Part shown: positions 7,015 to 11,119 of the stretch, piece after piece | Numbering within the stretch: position 1 is the first letter of the stretch | Layout of the letters: the number at the start of each line of letters is the position of its first letter | Assembly: GCA_913048145.1 (NCBI GenBank) | Contig: CAJWVP010000059.1 | Coordinates: 1 to 11,119 of the forward strand | Origin: an uncultured Rhodospirillaceae bacterium | GTDB lineage: Bacteria; Pseudomonadota; Alphaproteobacteria; Rhodospirillales; Casp-alpha2 | Direction of reading: 5' to 3' | DNA: 11,119 nucleotides | The notes under the pieces: generated by a model | The model's input: the letters and a program-made list of their open reading frames with translations, nothing else | Database searches by the model: none | What the model was told of the DNA's origin: nothing | Program-made: the position numbers and the translations under genes

Positions 7015-8295
7015 ATGGATTTCAAGGAAACCCCCTATTGGTGGGAGGCCGCGCCCCGGCCGACCCTGGACGAGCAACCGATACAGCAAACCTGCGACGT
7101 CGCCATCATCGGCGCGGGGTTCGCGGGTCTGACGGCGGCGTTGATCCTGGCCCGGGCGGGGCGCAACGTACAGGTCTTCGACAAGCAGCGTCCCGGCGAA
7201 GGCGCATCCAGCCGCAACGGCGGCATAGCGTCGGGCAATATCAAAATGGAATTCTCAACCATGGTCTCGGCCTTTGGCGAGGACGCTGCAAAAAGAATCT
7301 ACGCCGAGGGGGTGGCCGCGCGCGAGGACTTGGCGCGCTTCATCGAGGACGAGAAGATTGATTGCCACTTCAAAATGACCGGCCGGTTCACCGGCGCCTA
7401 CCGGCCGAAGCATTACGATCGGCTAGCCCGCGAGGCAGAATTCCTGAACAAGAACCTAGACCTGGGCGCGGAAGTGGTAGCCCGCGCCAACCAGCACAAG
7501 GAAGTCGACACGGAACTTTACTACGGCGGCGTGGTGCGCCCCGATATCGGCGGCCTGCACCCGGGTCTGTTTCACCAGGGGATTCTGGACCGCGCCCTGG
7601 AGGCCGGCGTCACTGTGCATGGCGTCACCGACGTGGAAGGGTTTGTGAAAGACGCGGAAGGCTTCCTGATCACCACATCGCGCGGCACTACCAAGGCTCG
7701 CGATCTTTTGGTCTGTACCAACGGCTACACGGGCAAGACCACGCCCTGGCTGCAGCGCCGCATTGTGCCAATCCCGAGCCAGATTATCGCCACGGAGCCG
7801 CTCCCGGCCGAGACCATGCGGCGCCTCATCCCTAAGGGCCGGATGTTAGGCGAGACCCGCAACACCTATCACTACTATCGTCCGTCGCCAGACGGCACGT
7901 GTATCATCTTCGGCGGCCGCGCCGGCGCCGGCACGGATGATCCCCAAGAAAAATTCAAACACTTGCACAAGGGCATCGTGGAAATATTCCCCGAACTCAA
8001 CAACGTGGGCATTACCCATTCGTGGTGGGGCTTCACGGGCTACACCTTCGACTTCTTGCCGAAGTCCGTGGTCAATGACGGCGTGCATTACGCCGCCGGT
8101 TTCTGCGGCTCGGGTGTCGTTTGGGCGCGCTGGTTCGCGAAGAAGTCCGCCATGCGCATCGTCGGCAACGCCAAAGACGCGGAAAGCGCCTTCGACGGCC
8201 GCCCAGCGCAGACGAGGCTTCTCTATAATGGCAATCCGTGGTTCCTGCCCTGGGTGATCGGCTGGTACGGATGGAAGGACCGTTTGGGACTTTAG
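7015..8295 (+). CDS. FAD-dependent oxidoreductase of the DAO family (PuuB-like amine / amino-acid oxidase)
   Basis: 426 residues. The N-terminal Rossmann motif IIGAGFAGLTAA gives G33-x-G35-xx-G38, with D56 closing the second strand for the FAD ribose. Next comes GEGASSRNGGIASG (61-74), a signature shared with gamma-glutamylputrescine oxidase and related enzymes. The C-terminal FAD motif AGFCGSGVVW is at 361-370, and the WWGFTGYTFDFLP segment (337-349) lines the active site in this family. These flavoenzymes oxidise amines or amino acids with oxygen and are cytoplasmic. Substrate specificity is unknown and no polyamine genes are nearby. The ATG is two bases after the hydrolase stop. A GGAGG inside the hydrolase end lies 13 bases away, further than usual. 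It is the last gene of the run, followed by hairpins. Confidence 0.93.
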   Translation: MDFKETPYWWEAAPRPTLDEQPIQQTCDVAIIGAGFAGLTAALILARAGRNVQVFDKQRPGEGASSRNGGIASGNIKMEFSTMVSAFGEDAAKRIYAEGVAAREDLARFIEDEKIDCHFKMTGRFTGAYRPKHYDRLAREAEFLNKNLDLGAEVVARANQHKEVDTELYYGGVVRPDIGGLHPGLFHQGILDRALEAGVTVHGVTDVEGFVKDAEGFLITTSRGTTKARDLLVCTNGYTGKTTPWLQRRIVPIPSQIIATEPLPAETMRRLIPKGRMLGETRNTYHYYRPSPDGTCIIFGGRAGAGTDDPQEKFKHLHKGIVEIFPELNNVGITHSWWGFTGYTFDFLPKSVVNDGVHYAAGFCGSGVVWARWFAKKSAMRIVGNAKDAESAFDGRPAQTRLLYNGNPWFLPWVIGWYGWKDRLGL

Positions 8296-8300
8296 GCCAA

Positions 8301-8320
8301 ATTTCGGCAACCGCCGAAAT
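8301..8320 (+). terminator. hairpin after the FAD oxidoreductase
   Basis: ATTTCGGCAACCGCCGAAAT is a perfect eight-base stem with an AACC loop, starting six bases after the TAG. The run after it (CAGCTTTT) is a poor U-tract displaced by four bases, so it may be a weak intrinsic terminator or a 3'-end protecting stem. Confidence 0.55.
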
Positions 8321-8375
8321 CAGCTTTTCCATCAGCGCATAAGAATTCCAGCAGGCCGTATCCAGGTTCGTTTGA

Positions 8376-8394
8376 AAAACGTCGAAGACGTTTT
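8376..8394. terminator. bidirectional hairpin terminator between the oxidoreductase and tadA
   Basis: AAAACGTC / GAA / GACGTTTT is a perfect eight-base stem with a three-base loop. Read on the minus strand it lies ten bases after the tadA stop and ends in GACGTTTTTC, so it suits tadA best. On the plus strand it ends in GTTTTC and would back up the hairpin at 8301-8320. The stem has only four G-C pairs, so strength is moderate. Confidence 0.55.
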
Positions 8395-8403
8395 CGTCCT
8401 TTC

Positions 8404-8856
8404 CTAGCGGCGTTGGGCGAAAAACACCTTTAAGATCGCCGCACATTCCGTTTCCATGACCCCACCGATCACCTCGGGCGCGTGGTGAATTGTGGGCTGG
8501 TCAAAGATTTGCGGCCCGTGTTCCACGCCGCCACCTTTCGGGTCATAGGCCCCAAATACCACTTTGCGAAGGCGCGCATAAGCGATCGCCGTGGCGCAGA
8601 GCGCGCACGGTTCCAGCGTCACATACAAATCGCATTGAGGCAGACGCACATCGCAGCGCGCCGCAGCAGCCTCGCGAATGACCAGAACCTCAGCGTGTGC
8701 GGTGGGATCAGACAGTTCTTCCACCCGATTGCCGGCCCGCGCCAAAACAGCTCCGGTAGCTGCCTCCACGAGGACGGCCCCCACGGGCACTTCGCCACGG
8801 ACCTCGGCGGCGCGGGCTTCAGCTAGAGCCTGGGTCATAAAATCGGTTTCGATCAT
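8404..8856 (-). CDS. tadA: tRNA-specific adenosine-34 deaminase
   Basis: 150 residues. TadA converts A34 to inosine in the anticodon of tRNA-Arg(ACG), allowing one tRNA to read several Arg codons, and it is essential in most bacteria. The zinc deaminase core is complete: H54 and E56 in PTAHAEV, and C84 and C87 in LEPCALC. N43 in the AGNRVEE turn and GEVPVGAVLV before it match the family. The C-terminal helix CAAILKVFFAQRR is the usual one. The length is normal (E. coli about 167). The start is taken at ATG 8856. No Shine-Dalgarno precedes it or the next Met (residue 7), but promoter-like boxes lie immediately upstream. It is divergent from rluB. Downstream is a good hairpin. Confidence 0.97.
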   Translation of the reverse strand: MIETDFMTQALAEARAAEVRGEVPVGAVLVEAATGAVLARAGNRVEELSDPTAHAEVLVIREAAAARCDVRLPQCDLYVTLEPCALCATAIAYARLRKVVFGAYDPKGGGVEHGPQIFDQPTIHHAPEVIGGVMETECAAILKVFFAQRR

Positions 8857-8861
8857 AGGGA

Positions 8862-8890
8862 AATCTGGGACTACGTAGCCGTGCCGTCAA
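8862..8890 (-). promoter_or_regulatory. candidate tadA promoter, placed for a leaderless transcript
   Basis: On the minus strand TTGACG (8890-8885) is five of six to the -35 consensus. Seventeen bases later is CAGATT (8867-8862), three of six to TATAAT. Only five bases separate this box from the tadA ATG, so transcription would begin at or next to the A of the ATG. That agrees with the lack of a ribosome binding site. The -10 is weak, so this is a hypothesis. Confidence 0.35.
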
Positions 8891-8897
8891 GGCGCGC

Positions 8898-8925
8898 TTG
8901 TTCCGGCCTCATGCGCTGCTAGAGT
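8898..8925 (+). promoter_or_regulatory. candidate rluB promoter close to the start codon
   Basis: TTGTTC (8898-8903) keeps the TTG of a -35 box. A 16-base spacer follows, then TAGAGT (8920-8925), four of six to TATAAT. The ATG of the pseudouridine synthase gene is six bases beyond, placing the likely transcription start at the ATG. GAGTG overlaps the -10 box, so a normal leader from a more distal promoter is also possible. Confidence 0.3.
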
Positions 8926-8931
8926 GCGACC

Positions 8932-9702
8932 ATGTCGGAACAAAATGACACTAAAAAAGGCGAGCGAATCGCCAAGATCTTGGCGCGGGCTGGACTCTGT
9001 TCGCGACGTGAAGCGGAACGCTGGATCCGTGGCGGCCGGGTGCAAATGAACGGTGCGGTGCTGAGTACACCAGCCGTGACCGTGACGGACGCCGATACGG
9101 TCCTGGTGGACGGGCAGCCCCTGCCAGAAATCGAGAAAACGCGGCTCTGGCGCTATCATAAGCCGCCGGGGTTGGTGACCACGAACAGCGACCCCGAAGG
9201 CCGGGCGACCATATTCGAGCGCCTGCCCCGCGACTTGCCGCGGGTCGTGACGGTAGGCCGACTCGACATCACATCGGAGGGCCTGCTGCTGCTCACCAAC
9301 GACGGCGGTCTAGCGCGGCAATTAGAACTGCCAGAAACCGGCTGGACCCGGCGGTATCGGGTTCGGGTTCACGGCCGGGTTGATGAGGCCCGGCTAGCAA
9401 AACTCGCGGGCGGAGTGACGGTCGACGGTTTGCATTACGGCGCCATCGAGGCCAGCCTTGAGGGCCAACAGAAGTCCAATGCCTGGCTCGATGTGCGGCT
9501 TCGGGAAGGCAAGAACCGCGAGATCCGCCGGGTCATGGCGCATCTCGGACTGAACGTGACCCGCCTGATCCGGACCGCCTACGGTCCCTTCCAATTAGGC
9601 AAGATGGACCGCGGTCAGGTGATCGAGGTGACGGGCAAGGTCATGCGTGATCAGATCGCAGGTCTTAGGAAACGTAAATCTCGCAAGGGGGGTGTCGGGT
9701 GA
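8932..9702 (+). CDS. rluB: 23S/16S rRNA pseudouridine synthase, RsuA/RluB/E/F family (RluB-like)
   Basis: 256 residues. An S4 RNA-binding domain fills residues about 11-60 (ERIAKILARAGLCSRREAER), followed by the pseudouridine synthase domain. The catalytic aspartate is D112 in VGRLDITSEGLLLLTNDG. The other family motifs are RRYRVRVHG (140-148) and LREGKNREIRRVM (190-202). It isomerises a specific uridine in rRNA. RluB acts at U2605 in E. coli 23S rRNA, and alphaproteobacteria usually carry one such S4-containing member next to rsmD, which is why I prefer RluB. The target cannot be decided from sequence alone. The tail is very basic (LRKRKSRKGG). rsmD follows after ten bases, so the two are surely one operon. 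Confidence 0.93.
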   Translation: MSEQNDTKKGERIAKILARAGLCSRREAERWIRGGRVQMNGAVLSTPAVTVTDADTVLVDGQPLPEIEKTRLWRYHKPPGLVTTNSDPEGRATIFERLPRDLPRVVTVGRLDITSEGLLLLTNDGGLARQLELPETGWTRRYRVRVHGRVDEARLAKLAGGVTVDGLHYGAIEASLEGQQKSNAWLDVRLREGKNREIRRVMAHLGLNVTRLIRTAYGPFQLGKMDRGQVIEVTGKVMRDQIAGLRKRKSRKGGVG

Positions 9703-9712
9703 GTGTTCGGAC

Positions 9713-10288
9713 ATGAGAATTGTCGGCGGTGCCTTCAGGGGTCGACGCCTGGCCGCGCCGACAGGTCATGACGTGCGGCCAACGTCGGAACGGACACGGG
9801 AATCGCTGTTCAACATTTTGGCGCACGGCTTAGCCGACTGGGGCGGTGAACTGGAAGGCGCTAGTGTTGTCGACCTATTTTGCGGGACCGGCGCCCTGGG
9901 GCTCGAAGCGCTGTCACGGGGCGCGGCGCACGTGTCACTAATCGACAGTGCGGGACCCGTCTTATCAGCGGCCCGCAAAAACTCGGCACTCGGTATTAAC
10001 GCGGCGAAAAGGACGACCATCCTTAGGATGGACGCGACAATGTTGGCGCCGCCACCCCGCGCCGCCCAGGCGCCGTGCGCCATAGCCTTTTTGGACCCGC
10101 CCTATGGCGCCGGTTTGGTCGTGCCGGCATTAGGGTCTTTAAAAGCGCGGGGCTGGCTTGCCGACGGCGGCCTGGCGGTTGTTGAAGTCGGCGCGGGCGA
10201 GGTATGGGATCCACCGCTTGGTTACACGGTCCTTGAGACGCGAGCCTACGGTGCGGCCAATGTGTTATTCCTAAAACTTCATGGTTGA
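9713..10288 (+). CDS. rsmD: 16S rRNA (guanine-966-N2)-methyltransferase
   Basis: 191 residues from ATG 9713. RsmD uses S-adenosylmethionine to methylate G966 of 16S rRNA in the small subunit. The start is chosen because the family begins exactly MRIVGGAFRGRRL; the open frame extends upstream to 9647 inside rluB, but that part is not conserved. The N-terminal VRPTSERTRESLFNIL (21-36) is the RNA/SAM-proximal family motif. Motif I is VVDLFCGTGALGLEALSRGA (52-71), the acidic end of strand 2 is LIDSA, and catalytic motif IV is DPPY (128-131). All key residues are present and the length is normal. It is co-transcribed with rluB and has no clear terminator downstream. Confidence 0.96.
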   Translation: MRIVGGAFRGRRLAAPTGHDVRPTSERTRESLFNILAHGLADWGGELEGASVVDLFCGTGALGLEALSRGAAHVSLIDSAGPVLSAARKNSALGINAAKRTTILRMDATMLAPPPRAAQAPCAIAFLDPPYGAGLVVPALGSLKARGWLADGGLAVVEVGAGEVWDPPLGYTVLETRAYGAANVLFLKLHG

Positions 10289-10530
10289 GGCGCGTCGTCC
10301 AATTCCGATATACTTGGGAGGCGCCCTCATATAGTGAGATGACGACGGATCTGCCAATGTGTGCGACATCCCAGCACAGCTCGTCGCATTCCCCGAACGC
10401 AGGGATGCCAAACAAGAGAGTAATCTTTTCCGCTGCGACCATTGACGTCGTGCAACAGGAAGACCCCGGTGACGAAGAGCACCCTGCGTGGACGCTGCTG
10501 CAACAGAGCCAAGTGGTGATCGACGGTTGA
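10289..10530 (+). other. weakly coding stretch after rsmD
   Basis: I see no recognised gene here. A 63-codon frame from ATG 10339 to TGA 10530 ends in VQQEDPGDEEHPAWTLLQQS, which is somewhat protein-like, but it has no usable ribosome binding site (GTGAG touches the ATG). Its stop abuts the minus-strand stop at 10531 through the shared palindrome TGATCA. GGGAGGCGCCCTC (10316-10328) contains a short palindrome. It may be the remains of a gene. No terminator for rsmD is evident. Confidence 0.3.
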
Positions 10531-10918
10531 TCAGGCGAGGGGATCACGGGGTTTAGCACGCGTGAACTGGAGATACCTGTCGACCCAGTTGAGCGGCTTC
10601 AACGTCAGGCGGGCAGGTGTTTTGGTGTAGAAAACAATATTGGCGCCGTCGATCAGGCCAAAATAATTCGCCGGCGCGCCCAATCGCACATCCAAAACAG
10701 CCCCTGAGCGTAATACACAGGTATAGCCCTTTTGAGCACAATCGGGTGACCAGGCCACGGCAGCGCCGGTGGCACGCCTCCAATGAAACCGCTTTTGGTC
10801 GATAACCCATGTTTTTTCTACAGTTGGCCTCGGGAAGGATGAGGTGTTGCTGGAATTCCACCAAGATCGGCGACCCTGTCAACTGGGGTAGGCTCAATTG
10901 TGCCCAGCTTCCACTCAT
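10531..10918 (-). pseudogene. unrecognised protein, apparently split by one extra base
   Basis: Two overlapping minus-strand frames join into one sensible protein. From ATG 10916-10918 the first frame reads MSGSWAQLSLPQLTGSPILV, then EFQQHLILPE. The continuation is one frame over: PTVEKTWVIDQKRFHWRRAT, then GAAVAWSPDCAQKGYTCVLR, down to RAKPRDPLA and TGA at 10531-10533. Removing one base of the GGCC at 10826-10829 restores a single frame of about 128 codons. Left as it is, the first frame runs on as Cys/Arg-rich sequence to 10553, and the second has no good start of its own. I do not recognise a domain. There is no clear signal peptide or membrane segment, and the sequence is rich in Trp and aromatic residues. 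It is divergent from the exported-protein gene at 10996. It may be a recent pseudogene or a sequencing error. Confidence 0.5.
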
Positions 10919-10995
10919 GCCATCATCACCGAGCGCGACGGATTGTAAATTCGTTTGATTGTTTGGGGGTCGTGGATATCGTCTTTGGAAATTGG

Positions 10996-11119
10996 ATGCG
11001 CGTGCTTATGCCCGCCGTTTGGATGGCGCTTTCGATTGCTCAGGTCGCGGCAAAAGAGATTCTATTCGTCTATCCCCCAGACGGATGGCGGTTGAGCTTC
11101 GAAACCAAGACCGACAACC
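10996..11119 (+). CDS. exported protein of unknown function, N-terminal fragment
   Basis: The first 41 codons are visible before the window ends. MRVLMPAVWMALSIAQVAAK is a typical Sec signal peptide, with cleavage likely after VAA, and the mature part begins KEILFVYPPDGWRLSFETKT. ATG 10996 is preferred because GGA lies six bases before it and the signal peptide then has a short basic start. A GTG in the same frame at 10972, preceded by GGGGG, would add eight residues. The product should be periplasmic. The short P-P-x-G-W stretch is not enough to name a family. Confidence 0.6.
   Translation, partial: MRVLMPAVWMALSIAQVAAKEILFVYPPDGWRLSFETKTDN

Noticed and set aside
8871..8878. CTACGTAG palindrome in the tadA/rluB spacer as an operator
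   Set aside because: An eight-base palindrome with no second copy nearby is common by chance, and it falls in the promoter spacer without other support.
9647..9712. An upstream start for rsmD overlapping rluB
   Set aside because: The family starts at MRIVGGAFRGRRL, encoded from 9713; the extra residues are antisense-free overlap with rluB and not conserved in character.
10811..10819. A AAA AAC heptamer on the minus strand, a classic -1 ribosomal slip site, inside the split gene
   Set aside because: The continuation that makes sense needs a +1 shift. The -1 frame at this site reads an unrelated sequence that soon stops, so programmed -1 frameshifting does not join the halves.
1..11119. Mobile elements, CRISPR, tRNA or rRNA genes
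   Set aside because: I looked for transposase motifs, terminal inverted repeats, regular short repeats and tRNA T-loop patterns and saw none that hold up.

Overview
The window looks like the chromosome of an alphaproteobacterium, probably of the Rhodospirillales type. G+C is high (roughly 60% by eye). The protein sequences read as alphaproteobacterial: a zf-CHCC protein of the NDUFS6 kind, a Pol I close to 920 residues, a PuuB-like FAD oxidase, and a tadA/rluB/rsmD RNA-modification block. The lineage is inferred from protein character only; there is no rRNA or marker phylogeny in the window.

Layout. 1-161: the 3' end of msrQ (haem-binding membrane subunit of the periplasmic methionine sulfoxide reductase). 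202-357 (minus): a small unrecognised ORF with a strong ribosome binding site and a probable frameshift. 524-703: a 59-residue CHCC zinc-finger protein. 704-1042: gene-free leader with a hairpin just ahead of polA. 1043-3811: complete polA with all three domains and intact catalytic residues. 3813-4589: a clear class IV (branched-chain/D-amino acid) aminotransferase pseudogene. 4658-4912 (minus): a small unknown ORF broken by a TAG. 5028-6026: an ABC-2 type ATPase without a permease gene beside it. 6023-7012: a lipoprotein alpha/beta hydrolase overlapping the ATPase gene by GTGA. 7015-8295: an FAD-dependent amine/amino-acid oxidase, followed by two hairpin terminators. 8404-8856 (minus): tadA. 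8932-9702 and 9713-10288: rluB and rsmD, divergent from tadA. 10289-10995: a poorly coding stretch with an unrecognised, frameshifted minus-strand gene. 10996-end: the start of an exported protein.

How the genes work together. tadA (tRNA A34 to I), rluB-type pseudouridine synthase (23S rRNA) and rsmD (16S m2G966) form a compact RNA-modification block around a 75-bp divergent promoter region. In that spacer, promoter-like boxes sit so close to both start codons that leaderless transcripts are plausible. The ATPase, hydrolase and oxidase genes run head to tail on the plus strand and are probably co-transcribed, ending at the hairpins after 8295.

I see no new multi-gene system, no mobile element, no CRISPR array and no RNA gene. 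The most notable feature is decay: one gene is certainly dead and three small ones appear broken within 11 kb, while the housekeeping genes are intact. This could be ongoing genome erosion, or in part sequence error. TAA, TAG and TGA all end intact genes here, so stop-codon reassignment is not a good explanation.
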